This document shows, in pieces, positions 17,421-26,654 of a stretch of DNA of 64,000 nucleotides. Origin of the DNA: Providencia alcalifaciens DSM 30120 (lineage in GTDB: Bacteria; Pseudomonadota; Gammaproteobacteria; Enterobacterales; Enterobacteriaceae); the NCBI RefSeq assembly GCF_000173415.1, contig NZ_ABXW01000053.1, forward strand, positions 62,001 through 126,000, written 5' to 3'. The notes beneath the pieces are model-generated. The model had not been told where the DNA came from, did no database searches, and saw nothing but the letters and a program-made list of their open reading frames with translations. Every line of letters begins with the position of its first letter. Position 1 is the stretch's first letter. Position numbers and translations under genes: made by a program.

Positions 17421-18836
17421 CTATTTCAACATGGTCATTTTTAAAGTTTCTCCCAAAATTTTGATAGCATTGCGCCTTCTTGGGATCAACTCAGATGCAT
17501 AATTAATACGTAGGTGATTTGAGTAACAATCTCCAGCAGCAAAGTGTGCTCCTGTCAATACAGTCACTTTATTGCGATGTAAAATATCCATCAGCTTTGT
17601 ACTGTCCACAGCAGGATGCTCGACCCAGAGTGAAAATCCTCCTTGAGGTCGTGAGATCCGCGTATTTGCTGGAAAATGCGTTTCGACTAACTCACGATAT
17701 TGACACTGTAATTCACGGTATTGCTGACGCATTCGGCGTAAATGCAAAAAATAATGCCCTTCTTTTAAAAAATTACTCATTACTTGCTGCATAAATACCT
17801 CACCCGAACAATGGGACAGGTATTTTAAGTGCATTACTTTTTCTTTATATTTACCGGGAATAATCCAACCAGTACGTGTTCCCGGTGCCACCGTTTTAGA
17901 AAATGAGCTACACAAAATCACATGCCCATCAGTATCCAGAGATTGAATTGTTGAAGGGCGTGGGTAGGTATACGCAAGCGGCGCAAGGCAATCATTTTCG
18001 ATCACGGTCCCTTGGTACTTATTGGTTATTTCCAGCAGCCTTTGCTTATTTTTTTCCGGCATAATACTGCCCATAGGATTATTACATGTCGGTGTTACAA
18101 CCACGGCTTTCACTTGCCAACACTGAAATGCCTCTTCTAACCTATCAAGATTAATTCCCGTTTGAGGATCAACAGGAATTTCAATAATTTTACGACCTAA
18201 TCCATACAACGTCTGCAATAACCCCGGAAATGTAGGAGACTCCACCGCGACCACATCATTTCCTTGTGTACACGCTTGTATTGCAATTGAAAGTGACTGG
18301 TGTGCGCTAGTCGTTGTCACAATATCATCAGGGGTAAATGACTGGCGATAATCTGACACATGATAAATTTGCTCCCTTAGTGCGGCAAGCCCTTGTAAGC
18401 TATCATATTCCAGCGTTAAGGGGTTTTTACGACGCGCAACCATATTCATTTCTTGCCATAACGGCTCTAAGGTTTTGCCCATAATATTCGGTACCGCACA
18501 CGAAAGTGATGTCACCCCGACACGCTCTTCTACACGTAAGAAATCCATCGTCGGATTCCACTTATCAATATGAACCGGTTTTTGAATATAGTTTGCCACC
18601 TTAGGCAGCTGGGCTGTTACCTTTTCAGGGATCACAAAATAACCTGATTTCGGTACCGCATAAATGAGCTGACATCGCTCCAGCTCACGATAAGCAAGCT
18701 GAACAGTGGTAATGCTTACATCATGACAACGGCTAATATCACGTACAGACGGCATTTTTTCTCCGCCAAGAAACTCCCCTCGATGGATTTTGCTCTGAAG
18801 CATCTGGGCTATCTGTTTATAAAGCATCGCTCTCAT
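17421..18836 (-). CDS. MocR/GntR-family regulator with aminotransferase-like domain
   Basis: An approximately 471-residue MocR regulator: a GntR-type winged helix (about residues 5-70; MPSVRDISRCHDVSITTVQLAYRELE) joined to a fold-type I aminotransferase domain. The PLP lysine is in SSFSKTVAPGTRTGW and the cofactor aspartate/asparagine region is PTCNNPMGS. Such proteins sense PLP or amino-acid-PLP adducts. The open frame can be extended to a TTG at 18875, but ATG 18836 (MRAMLYKQ) preceded by AAGGAT is more likely. It converges with ydeE. Direct repeats upstream (18889 and 18912) are candidate operators; the divergent neighbours are two tiny ORFs. Confidence 0.88.
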   Translation of the reverse strand: MRAMLYKQIAQMLQSKIHRGEFLGGEKMPSVRDISRCHDVSITTVQLAYRELERCQLIYAVPKSGYFVIPEKVTAQLPKVANYIQKPVHIDKWNPTMDFLRVEERVGVTSLSCAVPNIMGKTLEPLWQEMNMVARRKNPLTLEYDSLQGLAALREQIYHVSDYRQSFTPDDIVTTTSAHQSLSIAIQACTQGNDVVAVESPTFPGLLQTLYGLGRKIIEIPVDPQTGINLDRLEEAFQCWQVKAVVVTPTCNNPMGSIMPEKNKQRLLEITNKYQGTVIENDCLAPLAYTYPRPSTIQSLDTDGHVILCSSFSKTVAPGTRTGWIIPGKYKEKVMHLKYLSHCSGEVFMQQVMSNFLKEGHYFLHLRRMRQQYRELQCQYRELVETHFPANTRISRPQGGFSLWVEHPAVDSTKLMDILHRNKVTVLTGAHFAAGDCYSNHLRINYASELIPRRRNAIKILGETLKMTMLK

Positions 18837-18888
18837 ATCCTTAACATCGTATCCCGTAACTGTAATGTAATACAAATTTCGCTGGGAT

Positions 18889-18918
18889 GATCTGTATTTT
18901 GCAAAAAATCAGATCTGT
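18889..18918. promoter_or_regulatory. Direct repeats GATCTGT, candidate MocR operator
   Basis: GATCTGT occurs at 18889-18895 and again at 18912-18918, 23 bp start to start, about 53 bp upstream of the MocR start. MocR-type regulators such as GabR and PdxR are known to bind direct repeats, so this is a plausible autoregulatory or divergent operator. Confidence 0.4.
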
Positions 18919-18983
18919 CACTTTTTTAAGTTAATTTCTAATGCGATGCTAAATAAACAAAATACAACGATAGGATTTTATTT

Positions 18984-19121
18984 ATGGAATATGAAAAAAA
19001 CATAAAGGGTAAGCCATACCCTAAGTTTATATTAGCTCAAGTAATTATGTTTATTTTAAAGAGCATAAGGAACTTATTTTTAAGGAAAAAACATGAAAAA
19101 TACAAAAACCAGAAAATCTAA
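18984..19121 (+). CDS. Candidate small protein, 45 aa
   Basis: An ATG with AGGA about eight bases upstream opens a 45-codon frame in the long gap divergent from the MocR gene. The product is basic, with a central amphipathic or hydrophobic stretch (about residues 15-33, FILAQVIMFILKSIRNLF) followed by RKK. A second small ORF overlaps its 3' end. It belongs to no family I know. The AT-rich setting makes chance possible; the paired ribosome binding sites and the divergent MocR operator argue for a closer look. Confidence 0.35.
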   Translation: MEYEKNIKGKPYPKFILAQVIMFILKSIRNLFLRKKHEKYKNQKI

Positions 19122-19206
19122 TTTGTTATTCAAAGAAATAAAATTAATTTTAACTAAATTAATCTTTAAAGGATATAAAATAGGCTTCACATACCATAAC
19201 AAATAA
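19093..19206 (+). CDS. Candidate small basic protein, 37 aa
   Basis: This frame overlaps the end of the preceding small ORF by 29 bp in a different frame. Its ATG is preceded by AAGGA with seven bases spacing, the best ribosome binding site in this gap. The 37-residue product is lysine-rich with an aliphatic middle (LFKEIKLILTKLIF). Overlap would allow translational coupling. No known homologue comes to mind. Confidence 0.35.
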   Translation: MKNTKTRKSNLLFKEIKLILTKLIFKGYKIGFTYHNK

Positions 19207-19323
19207 TACCTGCTATCTTTATAATCCTATTAACCAATAAAAATAAATATGTAATTTTCATATTAAAATTTGCTGCACAATTGTTGTATTGGCGCAGTAT
19301 TATCTTTTTCATCATGAATATGA

Positions 19324-20388
19324 TTATTTTCTGATGGATTCTTTTAATAATAAAGCGCGTTTGCGATCAATTCCCCACCGATAGCCAGATAAAGCGCCAT
19401 CATTTCTTACCACACGATGGCAAGGGATCGCGATTGCGAGCATATTAGCGCCGCAAGCATTCGCCACAGCACGAACCGATTTAGGCGAACCTATTTTTTC
19501 TGCGATTTCTCGATAACTGACTGTTTTACCAACAGGAATGGTTCTCAAAACTTGCCATACTCGCTGTTGGAAAGCGGTTCCTCGGATATCTAGCGGAAGA
19601 TGAAGACCTATTTCAGGGACTTCTATAAATCCAATCACATTTGCGACAACTTGATCGAAATCTTTATCTCCACCAATCAATTGCGCATGAGGAAATTTAT
19701 CTTGTAAATCATTGAGTAACAACTCTGGATCATCACCCAATAAAATGGCACAGATACCGATTGAGCTCTGTGCAACAAGCACATTTCCCAATGAGCACAC
19801 CGCTAAGGCAAAATAAATTTGATGCCCATCTCCACCGGACTTCCATGCCGTGGGTGTCATTCCTAAACGCGCAGTCGCCGTTTCATAAAAACGACTATTT
19901 GAATGAAAACCCGCATCATATATGGCATCCGTAATCCGTTCATTCTCAGCTAATTGAGCTTGCACTTGCTGATGGCGATAGGCATCGCGATAAGCTTTAG
20001 GCGTCAATCCCATCTGAGATTTAAATAACCGATGAAAATGAAATGGACTAATACCGACATATTCGGCTAACTCCGCTAAAGTGAATTGTTGATTCGTTTG
20101 CTCTATATACCGACAAGCAAGCTCAATTTTTTCTTGATAAAACTGAGCTTGCTGTGACATTTCATTACGATGACGTTTTCCTGAACGGAACCCTTGCTCT
20201 ATCGCTTGCTGCTCATTATCAAAAAACAGCACATTGTCTCGATTCGGTAAACGACCAGCCGCAGATGGGTGGTTATAAATTTTTGACGTTTTTACACCAT
20301 ATACAAAATAACCATCGGCCGATTTATCACGGTTTTTCAGCGCATTCCAGCGCTGCTCATCGGTGATCCATTGATTCTTCGTTGTCAT
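19324..20388 (-). CDS. ada: Ada-type regulator/O6-methylguanine-DNA methyltransferase, N-terminal zinc site lost
   Basis: A 354-residue protein with full Ada architecture: N-terminal Ada zinc-binding-like domain (about 8-75), AraC-type helix-turn-helix (about 84-183) and C-terminal O6-alkylguanine methyltransferase with active C323 in IPCHRVV. In E. coli Ada four cysteines (C38, C42, C69, C72) bind zinc, and C38 accepts methyl from phosphotriesters to switch the protein into an activator. Here the matching positions are N39, A43, G70 and H73, while surrounding residues (ADGYFVYGVKTSKIY, GFRSGKRH) still align. O6-methylguanine repair should be kept; phosphotriester repair and its methyl switch should not. 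Monocistronic as far as seen; alkB is not adjacent. Confidence 0.92.
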   Translation of the reverse strand: MTTKNQWITDEQRWNALKNRDKSADGYFVYGVKTSKIYNHPSAAGRLPNRDNVLFFDNEQQAIEQGFRSGKRHRNEMSQQAQFYQEKIELACRYIEQTNQQFTLAELAEYVGISPFHFHRLFKSQMGLTPKAYRDAYRHQQVQAQLAENERITDAIYDAGFHSNSRFYETATARLGMTPTAWKSGGDGHQIYFALAVCSLGNVLVAQSSIGICAILLGDDPELLLNDLQDKFPHAQLIGGDKDFDQVVANVIGFIEVPEIGLHLPLDIRGTAFQQRVWQVLRTIPVGKTVSYREIAEKIGSPKSVRAVANACGANMLAIAIPCHRVVRNDGALSGYRWGIDRKRALLLKESIRK

Positions 20389-20542
20389 AATATTAACCCT
20401 TTACTGATTTCACCATGCTCAGTATCTTCGGTTATTATATGCCTAACACTCCAAACCTTGCTTTTTAATTCGCCGTACAGACTGCGCCTTGTGTTTGTTC
20501 TTCAGTATTTTTTCGACGAACGATCAGCAAAATTGAACCAAG

Positions 20543-21385
20543 CTAAGTGCCTCGTTTTCTTTTTCTAAATTCACTTAATGTCATTCCGGTATGCCGTTTA
20601 AAATAACGGCATAAGTATGACGTATCTTCAAAATTTAATTCATCCGCAATACCTTGAATAGATAATATACCTCTCTCGAGCTGTGCTTTAATTTCTAACA
20701 CCACTTGTCTGTCTATTAAAGCTTTGGGCGGATCATTAAAAAAATCCTTCACGATTTGCGATAAATAAAATGGCGTAATGGCCAGTTGTTTTGCGTAAAA
20801 TTTAACATCCCGTTGCTGCTTACAATGCTGTGTGATTAGCGACCAAAATTGCCAACATAATTTAGCTTTACGACTACGTTCCTCTTTAAAAATAGCCCCA
20901 GAATGATCAACTTGATTAGCGATTTCCAAAAAGAAGTTTTGCAGATGCTGGCGCAATTGCAGCTTTCCATGTTCTGTACGTTCCTGCAGGTAATAGCGAA
21001 ATAGTGCGTACCAATGTGAAAATAAACGTGCTTGCGCCGATGTCATCGATAATCGAGGCTGAAAATTAAAAAAAGCAAATAGCGAGCTTGGTAAAACAAA
21101 CGCAATATCTGTGGCAAAAGCCTTGTCAATATGAATGTAATCAACAATAAAGTTCCTAGAGCGCTTTTGTAGCATCACGAATGTATCTTCATATAGAACA
21201 AATAAATCATCTTTACGTAAAGCATACTGTTTAAAATTAATATTAAAAACAGCCATTCCCTGCCGACCAATGCATAACGTCACATAATCTGGCGATATTA
21301 CGCTATTTTTTAGCTCCTCAAATGTCGATGACCCAAGACATACGACGCCGCTCCATATTAATTGATGATGTTTTAAATCTTGCAT
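20543..21385 (-). CDS. AraC-family transcriptional regulator
   Basis: A 280-residue AraC-type regulator. The C-terminal double helix-turn-helix lies at about 178-276, with RDVKFYAKQLAITPFYLSQIVKDFF and the second motif IQGIADELNFEDTSYLCRYFKRHTGMTLSEFR. The N-terminal 170 residues form a poorly conserved cupin-like sensing region (GRQGMAVFNINFKQYALRKDDLFVLY). It is divergent from a GNAT acetyltransferase with 137 bp between, which may be its target. It reads toward ada with a 154-bp gap. Ligand unknown. Confidence 0.87.
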   Translation of the reverse strand: MQDLKHHQLIWSGVVCLGSSTFEELKNSVISPDYVTLCIGRQGMAVFNINFKQYALRKDDLFVLYEDTFVMLQKRSRNFIVDYIHIDKAFATDIAFVLPSSLFAFFNFQPRLSMTSAQARLFSHWYALFRYYLQERTEHGKLQLRQHLQNFFLEIANQVDHSGAIFKEERSRKAKLCWQFWSLITQHCKQQRDVKFYAKQLAITPFYLSQIVKDFFNDPPKALIDRQVVLEIKAQLERGILSIQGIADELNFEDTSYLCRYFKRHTGMTLSEFRKRKRGT

Positions 21386-21522
21386 ATAAACTCACCTTAC
21401 TGGATTTCGCTCCTTATCATTAGTTTTCAAAAGTACCTAAACTAACGAGATTTTTCCCTTATATACCACAAATAAATACCTAAAATAAGTCTTGTTAATT
21501 ACCCCCAACAACGAAGAGAAAT

Positions 21523-22068
21523 ATGATGGTGTTATATACTGAACGACTGATTTTACGTCCTTGGCTGATGAGCGATGCCACCAATCTGTATCATTATGCT
21601 AAAGATGAACGTATCGGTCCTATTGCCGGTTGGCCGCCTCATCACAGCATTGAAGAAAGCGCTGAAATTATTCAATCCATTTTTATGCGTGATGGTGTAT
21701 TTGCCGTTGCATTGAAAGAAGACAACAAAGCAATTGGGTTAATTGGTTTATCCATTGGCAAAGACAGTAATTTTCCTATTGGCGATAATGATGCAGAAGT
21801 AAGCTATTGGATCGGCGTTCCATTTTGGGGAAAAGGATTTATTCCAGAAGCTCTATGTGAAATTATGCGTCACGGATTTAAAAACCTTAAAATGGATAAT
21901 TTATGGTGTGGATATTTTCAAGGTAATCAACAGTCTAAAATTGTGCAAGAAAGGTGTGGATTTCAATATTACGCGACATTAGCACCGCAATTTATTGAAT
22001 TAATCGGTGAAACAAAAATCGAAGAAATTAGCCGTATTACCTATGAGCAATGGCAAGCGCGTATTTAA
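21523..22068 (+). CDS. GNAT acetyltransferase, RimJ/RimL type
   Basis: A 181-residue GNAT N-acetyltransferase. It opens with TERLILRPW typical of the RimJ/RimL/SpeG branch, has the acetyl-CoA loop region WIGVPFWGKGFIPEAL (about 98-113; motif A) and ends in ERCGFQYYATL. It transfers an acetyl group from acetyl-CoA to an amine; the acceptor is not predictable. GAAGAGA precedes the ATG. It is divergent from the AraC-type regulator and followed by a 200-bp gap. Confidence 0.85.
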   Translation: MMVLYTERLILRPWLMSDATNLYHYAKDERIGPIAGWPPHHSIEESAEIIQSIFMRDGVFAVALKEDNKAIGLIGLSIGKDSNFPIGDNDAEVSYWIGVPFWGKGFIPEALCEIMRHGFKNLKMDNLWCGYFQGNQQSKIVQERCGFQYYATLAPQFIELIGETKIEEISRITYEQWQARI

Positions 22069-22269
22069 CTTGCCGAATTACGCTATCCTAACCCAATAGC
22101 GTAATTCCCTCATAACGACTCATTGCAGTTTATCTGACCACTCATATGGAATTTGTAACAATCTACTGCAATTCAAAGAAAATAACCGACAGCCCTCTCC
22201 CATCAATGCTATGATTTCCTGATATTTACAAATAACTTTTCATATTATAAAAATATCCAAGGTAAACAC

Positions 22270-23697
22270 ATGCACGACTATGGTATTTGGACAATTATCA
22301 CACCGATTGTCACAATTCTCTTGGCAATACTCACTCGCCAAGTGATGCTTTCATTAATGCTAGGGATTTTAGTTGGTTTTACTGTTATTAATGACCATAA
22401 CCTATTACTCGGTATTCGAAGAACAGTAGACGGCATCATTGATACATTTTCTTCGGCGGGTAATACACGTACCATTGTCTTTATGGTCATGATTGGCGGG
22501 ATCATGCGTTTAGTCGTCGTCACCGGAGGGGTTAGAGCCCTCGTCCAGTTACTCACTAATAAGACAAAGTTAATCAAAAATAGAACAGCAACACAATTGC
22601 TCGCCATAGTAATTACATCCCTGATTTTTATTGAGAGCTCCATTAACCAACTAGTAGCTGGTGCCTCTACTAAGAATTTAGCGAGACAATATGGCGTCGC
22701 GCCAGAAAAAATGTCCTATCTTATTCAAACTGCCTGTGTGTCGGTCTGCTCATCTGCCGTTATTAATGGTTGGGGTGCGGTTATTATGGGGCTAATAGGT
22801 GTACAAATCTCCCAAGGTCTTATTTCAGGTGAACCTTTCGATATTCTCATTAAATCTATTGGCTACAACTTAATGGCATGGCTATCGCTTGCGACTATCT
22901 TATTTTATGTATTCACCAATTTTTCTTGGGGACCAATGAAAAAGGCTGAAATAAAATATCAGCAAGATTTCAACGCAGGTAAATTAACAAAATCCTCATT
23001 AAAAAATGAAGAAGAAGAAATTATCGACCACCCGAATGCACATTCGGCACTGAATTTTTTTATTCCTATTCTTTCAACTGTATTAATGGTTCCTGTTGCC
23101 TTATATATTACGGGCGACGGTGATTTCAGCAAAGGTAGTGGGTCTACTTCCGTTTATTGGGGAGTTATGTTTGGTACGGCTGTTTCTTTTTGCTGGTTTA
23201 TCGGAAGACGGCTATTAAATATCGATAACTTCTTTAAGGAATTATTCATTGGCTACGCCAGTATGCTAAAAATCAGCTCTATCATGATTTTAGCTTTCTT
23301 AATGGGTAATGTATCCTCTGAACTTAATACTGGAGCTTATATTGCTGAGGTCACTCAAGGTATTATGGCGCCGGGTTTCTCTATTGGCTTTATTTTTATT
23401 ATAAGTGCCATCATGTCTCTAGCGACGGGAACCTCATGGGGAACCTTTGCCATTATGATCCCAATTGGTGTTCAATTAGGCTTATCCGTTGGTATGCCAA
23501 TTGAATATATGATTGGGGCAGCAATTTCAGGATCAATCTTTGGCGACATGACCTCACCTATTTCCGCAGATGCCATTGTTGCTTCTATGGCCACAGATTG
23601 TGACCATATAGAACATATTCGTACTCAAATGCCTTATGCATTAGTGACCGCAAGCTTTGTACTGGCTATTTATCTCTATTTAGGGTTTACCAATTAA
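22270..23697 (+). CDS. NhaC-family Na+/H+ antiporter-like transporter
   Basis: A 475-residue inner-membrane protein with about 11-12 hydrophobic helices, of the NhaC family (IT superfamily). Conserved segments include FIESSINQLVAG, SATGTSWGTF-like SLATGTSWGTFAIMIP and the late SGSIFGDMTSPISADAI. Family members exchange Na+ for H+ or for organic substrates (malate/lactate, tyrosine/tyramine in related proteins). It is 15 bp upstream of dcyD, clearly one operon, so an amino acid related to D-cysteine or another sulfur amino acid is a possible substrate; that part is inference. Confidence 0.85.
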   Translation: MHDYGIWTIITPIVTILLAILTRQVMLSLMLGILVGFTVINDHNLLLGIRRTVDGIIDTFSSAGNTRTIVFMVMIGGIMRLVVVTGGVRALVQLLTNKTKLIKNRTATQLLAIVITSLIFIESSINQLVAGASTKNLARQYGVAPEKMSYLIQTACVSVCSSAVINGWGAVIMGLIGVQISQGLISGEPFDILIKSIGYNLMAWLSLATILFYVFTNFSWGPMKKAEIKYQQDFNAGKLTKSSLKNEEEEIIDHPNAHSALNFFIPILSTVLMVPVALYITGDGDFSKGSGSTSVYWGVMFGTAVSFCWFIGRRLLNIDNFFKELFIGYASMLKISSIMILAFLMGNVSSELNTGAYIAEVTQGIMAPGFSIGFIFIISAIMSLATGTSWGTFAIMIPIGVQLGLSVGMPIEYMIGAAISGSIFGDMTSPISADAIVASMATDCDHIEHIRTQMPYALVTASFVLAIYLYLGFTN

Positions 23698-23712
23698 TAC
23701 AGGGGAATTTAG

Positions 23713-24702
23713 ATGTCTCTTCAACAAACATTAACTCAATTCGCGAAAGTTGACTTGCTTAAAGCATCGACCCCACTGAATCGACTCGATAATTTGTCAC
23801 GTTTATATGGACGAGAAATCTATATTAAACGTGATGATATGACGCCGTTGGCGATGGGCGGAAATAAACTCCGTAAGCTCGAATTTTTAATGGCTGATGC
23901 TTTAGCCCAAAATGCAAAAATTATTGTCACTGCGGGTGCTATTCAATCTAACCATGTTCGCCAAACGGCTGCTGTTGCCGCTATGTTTGGGTTGAAATGT
24001 GTCGCTTTATTAGAGAACCCTATTCAAAGTGAAGATAGCAATTTCCTGCATAATGGAAATAAACTACTCACTGACTTATTTGGCACTCAATGTGTAATGT
24101 GTGAAGAATTAACCGACCCACAAGCGCAAATGGCAGAATTGATTCAATCGTTAGATCTTAAAGACGCTTATATTGTCCCAGTCGGTGGTTCAAATGGAAT
24201 TGGCGCATTGGGTTATGTCCAGTGCGCCATTGAAATTGCCCAACAAAAACCAACCAATATTGAGTTTGATAAAATCATTGTTGCTTCAGGTAGCGCAGGA
24301 ACTCACGCCGGTTTAGCGATGGGTCTGCAAGAATTGCTTCCAGCAGCGCAACTCATTGGTGTCACTGTTTCTCGTAAACAGCAAGATCAGGCACCCAAAG
24401 TTGAAAAATTGCAAAATGAATTAGCGCAATTACTGAAACTCGAAAAAACACCCGAAATCACTCTTTGGGATGATTTCTTCGCCCCTATGTATGGCATGCC
24501 GAATCGTAGTGGTTTGAATGCAATAGCGCTGTTAGCACAAAAAGAAGGGATCTTGCTTGACCCTGTTTATACAGGAAAAGCCATGGCTGGCTTGATTGAT
24601 TACTTAGATAATTCATCCGATAAAACCCCTGTATTATTCGTTCATACAGGTGGAGCACAAGCACTTTTCGCTTATTCAGAAATCAACAAAACCATAAAAT
24701 AA
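23713..24702 (+). CDS. dcyD: D-cysteine desulfhydrase
   Basis: A 329-residue fold-type II PLP enzyme matching E. coli DcyD (328 residues), which converts D-cysteine to pyruvate, hydrogen sulfide and ammonia. The PLP lysine is K52 in [13 protein letters not shown] at 79-81 stacks near the substrate carboxylate; [11 protein letters not shown] is the phosphate loop; the C-terminal [11 protein letters not shown] is family-specific. In E. coli dcyD sits by the cystine importer tcyJ (fliY) genes; here it follows an NhaC-type transporter. AGGGG precedes the ATG. A strong bidirectional terminator follows. ACC-deaminase is the main alternative, less likely from the overall match. Confidence 0.92.
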   Translation: MSLQQTLTQFAKVDLLKASTPLNRLDNLSRLYGREIYIKRDDMTPLAMGGNKLRKLEFLMADALAQNAKIIVTAGAIQSNHVRQTAAVAAMFGLKCVALLENPIQSEDSNFLHNGNKLLTDLFGTQCVMCEELTDPQAQMAELIQSLDLKDAYIVPVGGSNGIGALGYVQCAIEIAQQKPTNIEFDKIIVASGSAGTHAGLAMGLQELLPAAQLIGVTVSRKQQDQAPKVEKLQNELAQLLKLEKTPEITLWDDFFAPMYGMPNRSGLNAIALLAQKEGILLDPVYTGKAMAGLIDYLDNSSDKTPVLFVHTGGAQALFAYSEINKTIK

Positions 24703-24709
24703 TAAATAT

Positions 24710-24748
24710 CGCTCTATGGGTCAGTTATTTCCATAGAGCGTCTATTTT
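24710..24748. terminator. Bidirectional terminator dcyD / DMT exporter
   Basis: CGCTCTATGG (24710-24719) pairs with CCATAGAGCG (24731-24740), followed by TCTATTTT on the plus strand, between convergent genes. Confidence 0.85.
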
Positions 24749-25679
24749 AGACTCGCGATTTATTCGTTACCCATAACCCGAAGATAATCACTATCCCCCC
24801 CAATAATGCAGAGAATGTAATCTCTTCATTTAAAAACAGCGCTCCTATTATTACCGCTGTCAACGGATTAAGTGCAATGAATGCCCCCGCACTCGCTGCA
24901 CCTAACTGATCAATACCTTGGTAATACCAAATATAAGCCAGTGCTGAACCTAAAACACCTAAATAAAACAAGCTAACAATATCAGTATTAGTTAAATGAG
25001 CCATCCCTTCGATTGTTAATTGCCCTGCCATTCCCGTCACGATAATCAACAGTAAAGTTCCTAATAACACAGCATAAGCAACAGTATGTATCGCACCAAT
25101 ATCTCGAATAATATTTCTACCAGCAACCGTATAAATTCCCCAGCTCACCACACAACCTAATATAGCGATATCACCTTGATTTGTTAAAAATCCATTTACC
25201 CCTGATGTTTTTGCAGAGAGTAATATCGTTGCACCTAATACACAGCAACTAATACCAACGCCTTTCATTAAGGTAATTTTTTCACGCCATAATAAATATG
25301 ATATTAGTGCAATCATTGCGGGGTTAATTGCGACTAATAAGGCCGCTCTTGATGCCGGAATCAACTGTAACCCATAGAAAAAAAGTACCTGATAAATAAA
25401 GATGCCACTACACCCTAATAACAAAACTTGGGCAAACTGACGGATATTTATTTTCTTCCAACCCAAACGAGTCACACTCAGCAAAATAACTAATGAAACG
25501 CTAGCAAAAAGAAATCGCACTGTAGCTGAAAGCAATGGAGATATATCAGACTGTAGCACCCTTCCTGCAATAAATGTTCCTCCCCATAAGATAGAGACAC
25601 AGATCATTTGCAACACAATCATGTTTACGGGTCTAAGGTATTTATTATTTTTCATTCCATCGCGGATTACCCTATTCAA
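24747..25679 (-). CDS. DMT (EamA-family) exporter
   Basis: An approximately 310-residue drug/metabolite transporter with ten membrane helices in two EamA repeats (first about 10-145, second about 160-300); ILWGGTFIAGR near the start and LNPLTAVIIGALFLNEEIT near the end are typical. It probably exports an amino acid or other small metabolite. Start is uncertain: TTG 25679 has GAGGTGA five bases upstream, ATG 25655 (MKNNKY) has a weak site, and the frame stays open to 25697. It is divergent from a LysR gene that likely controls it. Confidence 0.85.
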   Translation of the reverse strand: MNRVIRDGMKNNKYLRPVNMIVLQMICVSILWGGTFIAGRVLQSDISPLLSATVRFLFASVSLVILLSVTRLGWKKINIRQFAQVLLLGCSGIFIYQVLFFYGLQLIPASRAALLVAINPAMIALISYLLWREKITLMKGVGISCCVLGATILLSAKTSGVNGFLTNQGDIAILGCVVSWGIYTVAGRNIIRDIGAIHTVAYAVLLGTLLLIIVTGMAGQLTIEGMAHLTNTDIVSLFYLGVLGSALAYIWYYQGIDQLGAASAGAFIALNPLTAVIIGALFLNEEITFSALLGGIVIIFGLWVTNKSRV

Positions 25680-25737
25680 AATACTCACCTCTTCCAATCA
25701 GAAATTATGCAATTTATTGACTCGCCCACATCAGATG

Positions 25738-25755
25738 GATAAGTTATTGGTTATC
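25738..25755. promoter_or_regulatory. Candidate LysR operator GATAA-N8-TTATC
   Basis: An inverted repeat GATAA (25738-25742) and TTATC (25751-25755) lies in the 105-bp divergent gap, 30 bp before the LysR start. Position and symmetry fit autoregulation plus control of the DMT gene. Confidence 0.35.
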
Positions 25756-25784
25756 TATCATCATATGCAAATGAGCCTTTACTC

Positions 25785-26654
25785 ATGACATTAAGTCAAT
25801 TGGAAATATTTACCCTTGTTGCTGAGCTTAAAAGCTTTACCTTAGCGGCAATGTCATTGAAGATTTCCCAATCTGCGGTTTCCCATGCGATTAAATCACT
25901 CGAAAAAGATTTAAATGTCATACTATTTACGCGGGAACAGAACCAAATCACGCTGACAGAAATTGGTTGTACTCTATTAAACCGAGCACAACACATATTG
26001 AGTCTTCAGGAAACCATGAGGCAAGAGGCCCAAGCCTCTAATGGATTGAAAAAAGGTGTACTACGGATTGGTTCTTTTGGACCAGGCTCTTCAACTAACA
26101 TTCTGCCGCCATTATTGACCGCATTTCGTCAACAATACCCTGATATTCAAATCATTGTTGATGAAGGTGATGACGAAAGTGTGACTCAATGGTTGCAAGA
26201 AAAACGCGTAGATGTTGGCGTTGTCGTCTTGCCAGACGAACGTTTCGATACTTTTCTTGTGAAACAAGATCAATACGTAGCCATATTGCCATTAAACCAC
26301 CCATTAGCGATTCATGAGGGGCTTACTTTAAAACAGTTATGCAATTATCCTTTTAACCTAACTCAAGCTGGTTCAGGAAAGGTTGTAATGAGCTTATTCT
26401 CTGCACAAAAACTGACGCCTAAGATTCAATTTAGAACCCGCCAACTTCTAAGCACTTTTTCATTAGTAGCTCGAGGTGAAGCTGTGTCAATTGTGGCTCA
26501 ACTCGCAATCCCCGAAAATATTAACAACATCGTCGTAAAACCATTAATTCCCCGCGTGACTCGGGATATTGCCTTTGCAGTTAATAACCTCAGTGATGCT
26601 TCTCCAGCCACAAAAGCCTTTATTAAGCTAGTAAAAAGCTGTCATCGTGATTAA
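25785..26654 (+). CDS. LysR-family transcriptional regulator
   Basis: A 289-residue LysR-type regulator. The N-terminal winged helix-turn-helix (residues 1-60; SFTLAAMSLKISQSAVSHAIKSLEKDL) is classic, followed by a linker helix and a two-lobed effector domain beginning near GVLRIGSFGPGSS (about 90). It is divergent from the DMT exporter, the usual regulator-target layout. Its 3' end overlaps the convergent yqfB by 4 bp. Effector unknown. Confidence 0.9.
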   Translation: MTLSQLEIFTLVAELKSFTLAAMSLKISQSAVSHAIKSLEKDLNVILFTREQNQITLTEIGCTLLNRAQHILSLQETMRQEAQASNGLKKGVLRIGSFGPGSSTNILPPLLTAFRQQYPDIQIIVDEGDDESVTQWLQEKRVDVGVVVLPDERFDTFLVKQDQYVAILPLNHPLAIHEGLTLKQLCNYPFNLTQAGSGKVVMSLFSAQKLTPKIQFRTRQLLSTFSLVARGEAVSIVAQLAIPENINNIVVKPLIPRVTRDIAFAVNNLSDASPATKAFIKLVKSCHRD

